NCBI RefSeq assembly: GCF_000151315.2
Contig: NW_011887305.1
Coordinates: forward strand, 52,261 to 72,179
Length of the DNA: 19,919 nucleotides
Reading direction: 5' to 3'
Source of the DNA: Capsaspora owczarzaki ATCC 30864
Taxonomy: Eukaryota > Opisthokonta > Filasterea
Below, one piece after another: positions 1-8,220 of this stretch (its first letter is position 1; the number at the start of each line of letters is the position of its first letter). Both the position numbers and the translations under genes were made by a program. Below the pieces are notes generated by a model, which saw only the letters and a list, made by a program, of their open reading frames with translations, searched no databases and was not told the origin of the DNA.

Positions 1-2
1 GA

Positions 3-101
3 GAAGCAGATGGCAGCAGTGATGACGACGACGACGTCGAGTCCAGCGTGGCAGAGCGCTGGTCGAGCGAGAGGGACGAGGACGAGGCTGCTCCCTGGTA
101 G
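3..101 (+). CDS. C-terminal end of an upstream gene, acidic tail (partial)
   Basis: An open frame enters from the left edge and ends at a TAG at 99-101. It encodes about 32 residues rich in Asp, Glu and Ser (a run of five Asp, then ESSVAERW and a final EDEAAPW). Most codons end in G or C, as in the confident genes of this window, and the other frames look less protein-like. An acidic, disordered C-terminus is common in eukaryotic proteins, so the family cannot be named. It could also be chance openness in GAC/GAG-rich DNA. The true start and any splice sites lie outside the window. Confidence 0.4.
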   Translation, partial: EADGSSDDDDDVESSVAERWSSERDEDEAAPW

Positions 102-911
102 ACTGGGTTTCTGATCTGGCTGGACACGCTGCGAGGCGGTGCATGTGCTGCTGCTGATGATGGTGATGATTGTGATTGTGACTGTGCTGGAGTGGTGGTA
201 GTGGTAGTGGTAGTGGTTGTAGCGGTGGTTGGGCGCTGTGCCGCTCCAGCCGAAGCGCTCCCGCCAGTCCGAGCGCCACTACTACTCATGATTGACTATG
301 ACTATGACTATGACTACGACTAACACTAGTACTGCTGCTGCTACTATTGCTCAGCACTTGTTTTGCTGGTGGTGGTTGGTGGTTGGTGGTTGGGGTTCCA
401 AACGTCGTGGTTCTTGTTGCTGGCTCGCTTCGTTGCCTCGTTCACTTTCACTTTCTCTTCGGCTCGCTTTTGTCTTCTTCTTTCTTCTTTCTTCTGTTCT
501 TTCGCTTCTTTCGCTTCGTTTTGCTATGAAAATGGCTTCAAAACTCAAGAAAGAAACAAAAGCCGAACAAAACGAAACAAAACAAAAGTCAAAATCGAGA
601 CTGAAAACTGAAATAAAAAACCATAACAAAAAGACGAAAGAAAAACGGTGCTTTTTATTCAAAATGCACTTCTTTCTTTTGATCAACAATCGTGATGCTG
701 AGCGACAGGTCGACAGTATTGACTTGTGATGATGATGATGTTGCAATTCAAACTGCATGATTCAGTCGAGTTTCAATCCAATCCAATCCAATCCAGTCTT
801 CTTATTCTATTCGATTCTACTCTTCCTTTTCAATCTTTCGTTCTTCTTCTTCTTCTTCTTCTTCTTCTTCTTGTTCTTCTGCTGCTGCTCATTGTTCCAA
901 ATTTCAAAGCA
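102..911. other. Repeat-rich spacer between the upstream gene and the secreted-protein gene
   Basis: No convincing gene is seen. The stretch carries simple repeats: GTGGTA units near 191-217, a GACTAT hexamer run near 293-322, pyrimidine-rich then purine-rich blocks (about 430-530 and 535-650), a GAT run near 727-741, AATCC pentamers near 775-795 and a TTC run near 842-875. Open frames here (for example 292-729) are low-complexity translations of these repeats. It probably holds the 3' UTR of the upstream gene and the promoter and 5' UTR of the gene starting at 912. Confidence 0.7.
775..875. repeat. AATCC pentamer tract followed by TTC trinucleotide tract
   Basis: About four tandem AATCC units lie at 775-795, and an almost pure TTC run of about eleven units lies at 842-875, just upstream of the predicted ATG at 912. 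Polypyrimidine tracts are common in eukaryotic 5' flanks. Whether this one is promoter or 5' UTR cannot be told from sequence alone. Confidence 0.85.
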
Positions 912-3519
912 ATGCTGCGATCGTCGCTCCCTGCTTCATTGATCACCACAATGACAACCACAGCGATGATGATCATGATGGTGATGATGGTGGTGCTCGT
1001 GTCTGGCTCCAATTCCGTCAGCACCACCACCACCACGAGATCACCCTCGTCCATCCCATCCTCTGCTTCCACGGCCGTTTCGTTCCAAGTGCACTCCTTC
1101 AATGACCTCCGTGAATGGTAACCTTCAATCAATCTCGCTCTCTCTCTCGCTCTCTCTGTTTGAATGGATTATTCGCGTGGATTGTTTTTTGCCGCGAATT
1201 TGCCGCGGTTTTTTTTTTTCTTTTTTCAATTTTCCAACTCAACTCCTCTCATCGACGCTCATCACAAAAGCACAAACACAAAGTGCAGGCAGCTGTTGCA
1301 CATACAAATGTCAAATACTGTGTGGCTCAACATTCACTCCCGACTGTCTCGTCTCTGTGCAGGCCGCAGACACTCCGCAAGATTGCCTCGAACGGCGGCG
1401 GGCCGGGGCAGCACGACCTCTGGCTCAAGGTCGACCCCCACTACATGCCAGAGATCTTCTGTCTGCTGCAGAAGCGTGTCTCGCACCCGTCCGAGGGCTG
1501 CCTGGTGCTCAACCACGACGAGCCCGTCGACTGGCGCCCAGCGCCATACAACACCACCGCCGACATTCTCACGCTGCTCGCAGACCCCGCCATCGCCCAG
1601 TTCATGCTGGTAAAGCAGTGCTGGCAATATCTATGATTAGGACAGAACTTGTTGGAAAAATCACCTCGAAAATCACCTCACAAACCCCCCCCCCTAAACC
1701 CCCGAATCTCCCTTCTGCCAACAACTGAAAAACTATCAACAAACAGCCCCCGCACCGTTTGTTCATCGCGCTGTGCTTCAAGGTCGACATCGGATCGCCG
1801 TGCGATAAAACCGAGTATGCAAAGAAATTCCTCGCCCTCGTCGACGGGTTTTTTGCAGACGCAACAGCGTTCATGCAGAAAAACCCGCAATTCCAGCTCG
1901 AGTTTGTCTTGGACGGCGCCGGCACGCCGAACGCTGCGCGCACTTGCTTGGCAGAACGCTGGCGCCCGTGGAATGCGACTTGGATTGTCGGGTCGGATCC
2001 TCAAGACGCCGCAACCAGCAACAATGCCACCGAGGGTTACGACCGCTTCCTCATCAACAACATGTCCGGCAGCTCCCCCGAAGACGCCAACATGCTCAAA
2101 ATGCAGAGCATTGCGTATGGAAAGTTTGCCAACGGCACCTACCCTTACTTGTTCTGGGAGCCGTCCGATCAGGCGGACATCCACGAGGTTGTCGCAGCCT
2201 ACCTTGCCGGCCCTCCGAACGAGCTCGGCCTGCGATTCGCCATTAATATCGATCCCGTCCAGCTGGAAGTCTATGCAGGTGCACTGACAGGCAACGCATG
2301 GAACAGCTTCCTGAATCTGACTGGCACGGCTCCGTTTGTCGTTGCGCTGGACGCGCTGGTTGGAGCACCCGGAACGCTTGCGCTCGTCGTCTACACCGAT
2401 ACGGCAACATCCAAGGCCTTTGTCCAGCCGCTTGTGCTCAGCGGTCCTCTCGGAACCGCGTCGCTTTTCGGCCAGCCCATCCCCTTGGCAACCAACGCGA
2501 GCTCCTTGCCCTTCTCCAGCGTTTCGGCGACAGTTGTCGCAAAGGCAGGCTACCTGCTGGTCTCTGATGCCCAGTCCAACACGGACGTGTTCCAAGTCGC
2601 CGTGTCTGGCGGCCAGGTTGTGCTGACATCCGTTTGGTCGGGACAAGTCACGCCATTCACCACATCCCCGCTTGCTACCGCCCTCGCGTTCGTGCAAAAT
2701 GCCCCAGAAAGCAGCATTTGGCTTGCGCAGGCGAGCAGCCAGGCCAGTGCCTCTTCCTGCGCCGTTGAGGTGTCCTTGATCGGCTTTGCGCCAAGCTCGC
2801 CTTCTCAAGCGGAAATTCTCGTCGCGCAGACATCTTGCGCCGTTCCCTACCTCTTTTCCGGCGAGTCTGTCGTGCATCTCTCTGTGGATGCGCTGGAGGT
2901 GGATCCTGCCAACGCCACGTTCGGATTTTGCGAGTCAGGCACTGTGCTGCTCGTCAGTGCCACGACCAACAAGGCCACCACGCATGTTGGCATTGCATGC
3001 TTCCAAACTCACCCAGATGGCAGCACCACCTTTGTGGCGGTCGACCACGTTGCGGATGTCGGCACCCAAACGTCCGTCTCGCTGCGCCTCGCCCAAACTG
3101 CGTCGGGTGAAACCACGATTGCATTTGCAGCTGTCGCGGCCAACTCGTACTGCTGGAACAATGAAAAGGACAACAAGCGTGGCACGCCCGCGTTGTGTGA
3201 TTCCACGCCGAGCAGCACAACCGGAGTTCTGTCCTACACGATTGGTTCACTCGACAGCCTTGTGCTGTTTGCGCACCTGGCTGCGGCCGATGCTTCGATT
3301 TCGTCGTGTTCACCCTACGGCGACCTCAAGCATGGCATGTACGACATGGGATACGCCCCATCCGCTTCGCTGTTTGTGTCGTCGTCCTCCCGTGCGCTCG
3401 GCATTCTCGAGTTGCATACAGGATTGAATGGAGACGAGTCTGATTCTGGCAACTGTGGCCTTGCTCTTCCTCACAAGGGCCAACTAGTTCTTGATGGGTT
3501 TAATTTGCGATGGGAATGA
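912..3519 (+). CDS. Secreted glycoprotein, possible PLC/GDPD-like TIM-barrel N-terminal domain; family uncertain
   Basis: The model joins 912-1117, 1363-1609 and 1747-3519 (741 aa) with GT-AG introns; phases match at both joins. The start at 912 gives a signal peptide with a Met/Val/Leu core at residues 19-30, then a Ser/Thr-rich stretch. Residues 58-290 have HSFND (61-65), LWLKVDPHYM, LVLNHDEP, EFVLDG, a TWIVG strand and FAINIDP. Alternating strands with His, Asp and Asn at strand ends recall PLC-like phosphodiesterase barrels, but no catalytic set could be assigned. The remaining 450 residues are strand-rich, Ser/Ala/Thr-rich and unrecognised. At least eight N-glycosylation sequons (for example NTT, NAT, NMS, NGT, NLT) and the absence of a second membrane segment suggest a secreted or luminal protein. 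Exon structure is confident; function is not. Confidence 0.85.
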
Positions 3520-3786
3520 TTGTTTCGTCCCACTCGATTGCACGTATTGTTACTTTGGCGCTCTTTGTAATTCGAGTACTAGTATGTATTCAAAGAACCC
3601 GACGACACGTCACAACATGAACAGATCGAGCAAATTGCCATGAATGAAATACGTCGAAAATCGAAAAAGGAGAGATTGATGAAGCAGAGAGTCACCTCAC
3701 GTCACACAAGAAACAAAAAACAAAATAATAGTAAATAAAATGAAAAAAAATCAAATCTTCAATGCTGTATGTGTACAATATTACAT
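3520..3786. other. Convergent 3' UTRs of the secreted-protein gene and ychF
   Basis: This 267-bp spacer separates two convergent stop codons. It contains A-rich DNA near 3715-3752, including AATAAA-like hexamers (TAAATAAAATG near 3732) that could serve as the polyadenylation signal of the + strand gene. No coding potential is seen. Confidence 0.6.
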
Positions 3787-5256
3787 TCATCGCCCAAGCA
3801 AAAAGTGCATAATGTCGTTCGGCTGCACAATGTAGCCTTTTCCTTCAGATCGCATCTTTCCTGCCGCCTTTACGGCGGCCTCGGTTTTGTATTCTTCGAG
3901 ATCTGCCACAGAGTAGGTTTCTGCCTTGATAAACGTGCGCATAAAATCGGTATGAATGCGCCCAGCCGCGGCGACCGCCGTCGAGCCTTTCAAGATGGAC
4001 CAGGCCTTAATCTCCTGCTCTCCGGCCGTGTAAAACGACTGGAGTCCAAGAAGATCGTACACCCGACGGGAAATGACCGAGCCTGCACTTTCCGCCATGC
4101 CGAGTGATGAGAGCAGCTCGAGCCGCTCTTCCTTTGACTCGACCTCGAGCAAATCCATTTCAGTCTTGACGCAAACGGGAATGACGTCTCCTTTGGCTTT
4201 CACCGCGTCGATTTGAGGAATCTGGATGTCCATCAACAAGCGATTGAGACATAAAGACAACACAACGGCAAATCGGTTCAAATCAGCATTAAAAAAACAA
4301 AGCAGAACCAACAACAACTGGGCACCTACCGATCTCCCGCTCGCCAACTCCATTGCCTGAGATTCGTCCACGTTTGCAATATAAATCATGGGCTTGACAG
4401 TGAGCAACTGGCTCGCGCAGGCTTGCAATACGTCGCGCTCTTCCGGTGTCGGCAAAGTGCCGAGGAGCGAGCGGATGGGCTTGCCGTTGTTCAGCCACTC
4501 GAAGGCACGCTGCATCAGCGCATCAATGTCTGTCTCGCTCAATTTGAGCGTCCCGACGGTGGCCTGTGGGACGCTGGCGAGCCAACTCCGCTTTCCCGGC
4601 TTGGCCCGTGCGAGCATGCGCTCCATTGTCTGCAGGTCTGCGAGGACGAGCTCCATCTCGATCGTCTCTAGGTCGCGCAGAGGGTTGACTTCGCCATCGA
4701 CATGCGTGATTTCGTCGTCTGGGAAGCAGCGGACGACGTGCATGAGCGCATCGACTTGGCGCACATGGCTGAGGAACTTGTTGCCCAGGCCAGCGCCCTG
4801 CGACGCGCCCTTGACCAGTCCCGCGATATCCACAATGCGGACCTCGGCCTGCACGACGCGCTGGGTCGCAATGTGCTGCGCGATCGTCGCGAGCGCCTTG
4901 TCGTCCACCTTCAGCACCCCAAAGTTTGGATTGATGGTGCAGAACGGAAAGTTGCTCGCCTCCGCGTTCAGTCCGCCGCTCAGCGCGTTGAACAGCGAGC
5001 TCTTGCCCACGTTCGGCATGCCCAGAATGCCGACCTCGAGCGAGCGTACGGACGCGGATTTGCTCGATGCAGAGGAGGAGGGTGATCCTGCGGCGCTCAG
5101 AGATTGCGACGCCTGGGTGTGGAGCGCTGCCATTCTCGATCCTGCTCTTGCTCTTGCTCTTGCTCCTCCTGCGACTGCTCCTGCTCGCAGGGACAGGCAG
5201 TGCGGCAGACGCATCAGCAGCAGCGGCATTGTGTCGAGTCGCCGCGGGAGCAGCAT
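3787..5256 (-). CDS. ychF: YchF/OLA1-family ATPase, bacterial-type, probably mitochondrial
   Basis: Exons 5256-4330 and 4221-3787 on the minus strand encode 453 aa. YchF proteins are Obg-family P-loop ATPases that bind ribosomes and act in translation or stress responses. Visible are the P-loop GMPNVGKS (79-86), the DIAGLVKGAS switch II region (143-152), the non-canonical NVDE (295-298) in place of NKxD, which is the family hallmark for ATP preference, and a C-terminal TGS domain with FYTAGEQEIKAW and IHTDFMRTFIKAE, ending in DIMHFLLGR. The start of the domain (SLEVGILGMPNVGKSSLFNAL-like) is closer to bacterial YchF than to cytosolic OLA1. About 70 residues precede the domain: Arg, Leu and Ala rich, with no acidic residue apart from Asp8, resembling a mitochondrial transit peptide. 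The ATG at 5256 is preferred; an in-frame ATG at 5340 would add 28 residues. A cytosolic OLA1 presumably exists elsewhere. Confidence 0.93.
   Translation of the reverse strand: MLLPRRLDTMPLLLMRLPHCLSLRAGAVAGGARARARAGSRMAALHTQASQSLSAAGSPSSSASSKSASVRSLEVGILGMPNVGKSSLFNALSGGLNAEASNFPFCTINPNFGVLKVDDKALATIAQHIATQRVVQAEVRIVDIAGLVKGASQGAGLGNKFLSHVRQVDALMHVVRCFPDDEITHVDGEVNPLRDLETIEMELVLADLQTMERMLARAKPGKRSWLASVPQATVGTLKLSETDIDALMQRAFEWLNNGKPIRSLLGTLPTPEERDVLQACASQLLTVKPMIYIANVDESQAMELASGRSVGAQLLLVLLCFFNADLNRFAVVLSLCLNRLLMDIQIPQIDAVKAKGDVIPVCVKTEMDLLEVESKEERLELLSSLGMAESAGSVISRRVYDLLGLQSFYTAGEQEIKAWSILKGSTAVAAAGRIHTDFMRTFIKAETYSVADLEEYKTEAAVKAAGKMRSEGKGYIVQPNDIMHFLLGR
4222..4329 (-). other. Stop-free in-frame intron of ychF
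   Basis: On the minus strand a GTAGGT donor at 4329 and a CAG acceptor at 4222 delimit 108 bp, divisible by three and lacking in-frame stops. Reading through it would insert 36 mostly hydrophobic residues between the NVDE nucleotide-specificity motif and the segment IPQIDAVKAKGD, where the family has none. Removal restores a standard YchF alignment, so it is called an intron. Confidence 0.85.
5140..5176 (-). repeat. GCAAGA-like hexanucleotide run encoding Ala-Arg repeats
   Basis: Inside the ychF transit-like extension, tandem GCAAGA-type hexamers (read on the minus strand) encode alternating Ala and Arg at about residues 32-38. A presequence rich in Ala and Arg could be built or extended by slippage of such a repeat. 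Confidence 0.7.
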
Positions 5257-5626
5257 TTTGATGAAGCTGAACTGTCTCAGAAAAAACAAGAAGAGAACTG
5301 AGCGTCGCATGTCATCTTCCTTCATTTGGATTGCTGTCAAAATGCTGTACTCTATTCAATCTCACCTTTCGCTCGCTCGCTTGCTTGTTCTATCGATTTG
5401 GCACTGCTGAAGCAGCAAGAAGTCGCAGGATGGTCACAGCGTGCTTGGATCTATGAGTCGCTGTATGTTGGACATGTCTAACAATCAGACTCTCGCTGCC
5501 GTTGCTCGCTACGAACATGAATTACGAGCGCGAATCTGGAAAGAATGAAGGCTAAGAAATGGAGTCGGTTTGGCATTTGAGTCTGCTTTTGGGAAGGTGC
5601 CAGTCCTTGTTAAGCTGTTGAAGACG
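5257..5626. other. Divergent promoter region between ychF (-) and the LRR gene (+)
   Basis: The two genes start head to head across 370 bp. The spacer has no recognisable core promoter motif and includes a CTTGCT/TCGCTCGC-rich stretch near 5369-5393. It contains the paralogue relic described separately (5420-5481). An open frame in phase with the LRR start extends upstream from 5627 to a TGA near 5545, so an upstream exon or a different start cannot be excluded. Confidence 0.6.
5420..5481 (+). pseudogene. Relic of an LRR-paralogue C-terminus (ESLYVGHV, stop)
   Basis: Reading 5452-5481 in frame gives YESLYVGHV and a TAA. The complete LRR gene downstream ends in FESLYVGYV and a TGA. At least seven of nine residues match, the nucleotides are similar too, and both copies place the stop directly after Val. 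About eight residues upstream of the match the relic has AGW, while the intact gene has AGW fifteen residues upstream, suggesting an internal deletion of about 24 bp. No upstream body is visible, so this is probably the last remnant of a deleted or rearranged tandem copy. The match is short, and the AGW part could be chance. Confidence 0.55.
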
Positions 5627-7837
5627 ATGCAAAGCAAGACTGAAAGACAGCGAGAGCTGTATGACAAATTCAAGAATGCGAATGGAGGGCTCTAGTAAGA
5701 GAAAAGCCCGAGTCCATTGAAGCAGCGTGACAGCGCGAGTGTGTGTACTGACGAGATGGACAGTCTGAGTGAGAATCAGATTGGTGATGCTGAAGCGCAA
5801 ATCATTGCCGAGGCGCTTAAGGTGAACACGACGGCGACTTCGCTCGAGTAAGCTGAATCTTATTGACTGATGTGTGTGAGAAGGTGATCAAGTAGAAGGG
5901 ATTAGGAGTGCTCGCTGACGGAGGGGATGGACAGTCTGAGTGAGAATCAGATTGGCGATGCTGGAGCGCAGGCGATTGCTGAAGCACTCAAAGTGAACAA
6001 GACGCTGTTTTGGCTCAAGTCAGTCATTTCGCATCTACTGGTGCATGAGAGTGGGTGATTCAGACGAGTGCTCACTGACGGAGGGGATGAACAGTCTGCA
6101 TCAGAATCAGATTGGCGATGCTGGAGCGCACGCGATTGCTGAAGCACTCAGAGTGAACAAGACACTGAAGGAGCTCTCGTAAGGCAGCTTCTTTTGACTG
6201 ATGCATGTGAGCGGGTGATGCAGCACAGAGCAATAAGAATGCTCACTGGCGGAGGAGATGGATAGGCTGGCTCAGAATCAGATTGGCGATGCTGGAGCGC
6301 AAGCAATAGCTGAGGCACTCAAAGTGAACAAGACGCTGACTCTGCTCAAGTATGTCAATTCGCATCTACTGGTGCTTATGAGTGGGTGTTAAAGTCAAAT
6401 GTATTAGGAGTGCTCACCGATGGAGGGGGTGGGATGGACAGTTTGATTGTTAATCAGATTGGCGATGCTGGAGCACGAGCGATTGTTGACACACTCAAAG
6501 TGAACGAGACGGTGACTTCACTCCAGTACGGCATCTCACTTTGACCGATGCATGTGATCAAGTAGCAGGTATTAGGAGTGCTCACTGACGGAGGAGATGG
6601 ACAGTCTGCATGATAATCTGATTGGCGATGCTGGAGCGCAAGCAATTGCTGATGCTCTCAAGGTGAATAAAACGCTGTCTTGGCTCAAGTAAGTCAATTC
6701 GCATCTACTAGTGCTTATGAGTGGGTGATCAAGTAGAATGTATTAGGAGTGCTCACCGACGGAGGGTGGGATGGACAGTTTGATTGATAATCAGATTGGC
6801 GATGCTGGAGCACAAGCGATTGCCGAGGCACTCAAAGTGAACAAGATGGTGAAGACTCTCTCGTAAGGCATCTCACTTTGACTGATGCGTCGTAGTGAAT
6901 GATTCAACAGATGACGCAGAGTGCTCACCGATGGAGGGGGATGGAACAGTCTGAGTGAGAATCAGATTGGTGACATTGGAGCGCAGGCAATTGCTGAAGC
7001 ACTCATGGTGAACAAGCAGCTGTGGTGGCTCGAGTAAGTTGCTGTGCGCTTTGCTTTGCTCGTCTCGCTCATTGAGCCAGGATCAGACATACCTTGCTCA
7101 CCCTTTAAGCGATAGTCTAAAATGCAACTGCATTGGCGATGCTGGTTTTCAAGCGATTGGTGAAGCGCGTCAAGTCAACCGAACTCTGGCTCACCTTTTG
7201 TTCGTTGTTTGTCCGAACGATTTGTGCTCCAACCAAAGGAGTCGCCCTGCTGAGTGCTCATTCACTTTGCTTGTTCGTGCGCAGGATCGACAAGCAGATC
7301 AACCCTCTTGCATTCTCCTTGCTTCCACGAATGTCAACTGCTGAAGACCTTCACGACGTATTTCACTTGCTGACCAGCGAACCAGCGGTGGAGGATCAAT
7401 CGGCAGCTCTGCCCGCACTACCAACCGAGATTGCCGAGCTCATTTTGGACGAAGCGCACTACTGGCAAGGCGTGCAGCACACCAAGCGACAATGGTTTCA
7501 GTATCATTCCCCTGAGTGTATTCTGAAAGTCACACTGCCTCAAGGCGTCAATGGGAATGCAATCCGTGTGAAAGAAATTCACGTGCTTCGTGGCAACCGT
7601 TCTGACAGCGTCAATGACACCGGCTTTGAATTGATTGTCCAAGATGAGCAAGGCGCTGTTCGATACGAATGCTCGGTGAAACCGACCCTCGTCGATTCGA
7701 GCCTCGAGTTAGTGACAATCGTGCCAGCGAGTCATCTTGTCATCCGACAAATGCGCGCGGGTTGGCAAGTTCAAGTTCGACCCAGCAAGTTTCACTACAA
7801 TGTGGTGTTTGAATCGCTTTATGTTGGCTATGTCTGA
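5627..7837 (+). CDS. Tandem RI-type leucine-rich-repeat protein with a distinct C-terminal module
   Basis: Eleven exons: 5627-5694, 5764-5847, 5935-6018, 6095-6178, 6266-6349, 6442-6525, 6605-6688, 6779-6862, 6950-7033, 7116-7199 and 7285-7837 (458 aa). After a short charged N-terminus (MQSKTERQRELYDKF), residues 23-275 form nine 28-residue repeats of the pattern LxLxxNQIGDAGAQAIAEAL then KVNKTLxx, as in ribonuclease-inhibitor, RanGAP and NLR-type LRRs. These normally fold into a protein-binding horseshoe. Each repeat is one 84-nt exon bounded by phase-2 introns, and every split codon rebuilds a sensible residue (Y, D, N, S, N, H, N, S, D, L). The last exon encodes 183 residues with LPALPTEIAELILDEAHYW (about 323-341), F-box-like in appearance, then a strand-rich tail ending ESLYVGYV. 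The LRRs do not reveal a substrate; a ligand or adaptor role is inference. No NACHT or signal peptide is seen. Confidence 0.9.
5764..7199 (+). repeat. Tandem array of nine exon-plus-intron LRR units with a dimeric higher-order period
   Basis: Unit starts are at 5764, 5935, 6095, 6266, 6442, 6605, 6779, 6950 and 7116, spaced 160-176 bp. Exons are similar to one another, and so are most introns. Introns after units 2, 4 and 6 share a TTCGCATCTACTGGTGC-like block. Introns after units 1, 3, 5 and 7 instead share a TTGACTGATGC-like block, giving an AB dimer of 331-347 bp. Nearly all intron 3' ends keep TGCTCAC plus GACGGAGG and GATGGACAG just before the acceptor. Units 8 and 9 are more diverged, as expected at the edge of an array. 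Confidence 0.9.
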
Positions 7838-8220
7838 CGACGATTTTTGGAATGGTTGATACAAACCGCCTACTTGTTCGAATCGATTGAATATTCCGTA
7901 TAGTGCTCGGGCAAGGTTGATTCTCAGAGACGAAAGAGCCTCGAAAGAAGAGGTTAAAATGCAAACAGCTCGTAGCATCGGCGCTGAATTATTCACTCGT
8001 GGTTGATGATGTTACAACGCGCACCCGCTTGTGCCTGGAAGACCCAAATGTATCTGAGTCGCATTGCGGATAAATTGGCACGAAATCCAACCAGAAAAAC
8101 AAGAAGAAGAAGCGAAAGAAGAAGAAAAAAAAGCAGAAAGAGGCGGGAACTCAAGACGAAAGCATACAACGACGACTGCAACATCCCTTGACCGCAAAAA
8201 AAAAAGAACAGAAAACAAAA
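7838..8220. other. Convergent spacer between the LRR gene and the DUF4246 gene
   Basis: No gene is supported. The region includes an extremely purine-rich block on the + strand (about 8085-8165, AAGAAG and GAAAGAAG units) and a short A-run near 8196. Small open frames on both strands here translate this composition into Lys/Arg/Glu-rich or Phe/Leu/Ser-rich peptides without recognisable motifs. It should hold the 3' UTRs of both flanking genes. Confidence 0.6.

Noticed and set aside
292-758. Overlapping open frames on both strands rich in Ser/Phe/Leu or Lys/Glu
   Set aside because: They translate pyrimidine- and purine-rich simple sequence in several frames at once; none has a motif or splice context.
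1678-2877. 399-residue minus-strand open frame
   Set aside because: It is antisense to the long exon of the secreted-protein gene. Its Arg-rich composition is typical of a GC-rich shadow frame, and its GT-AG context is absent.
4388-5410. 340-residue + strand open frame opposite ychF
   Set aside because: The minus strand carries unmistakable YchF motifs over the same span; this frame has no family features.
5764-7199. Regularly spaced repeats, CRISPR-like at first glance
   Set aside because: The period is about 170 bp, the conserved part encodes LRRs, and the spacers are related introns with GT-AG ends. There are no short palindromic repeats and the genome is eukaryotic.
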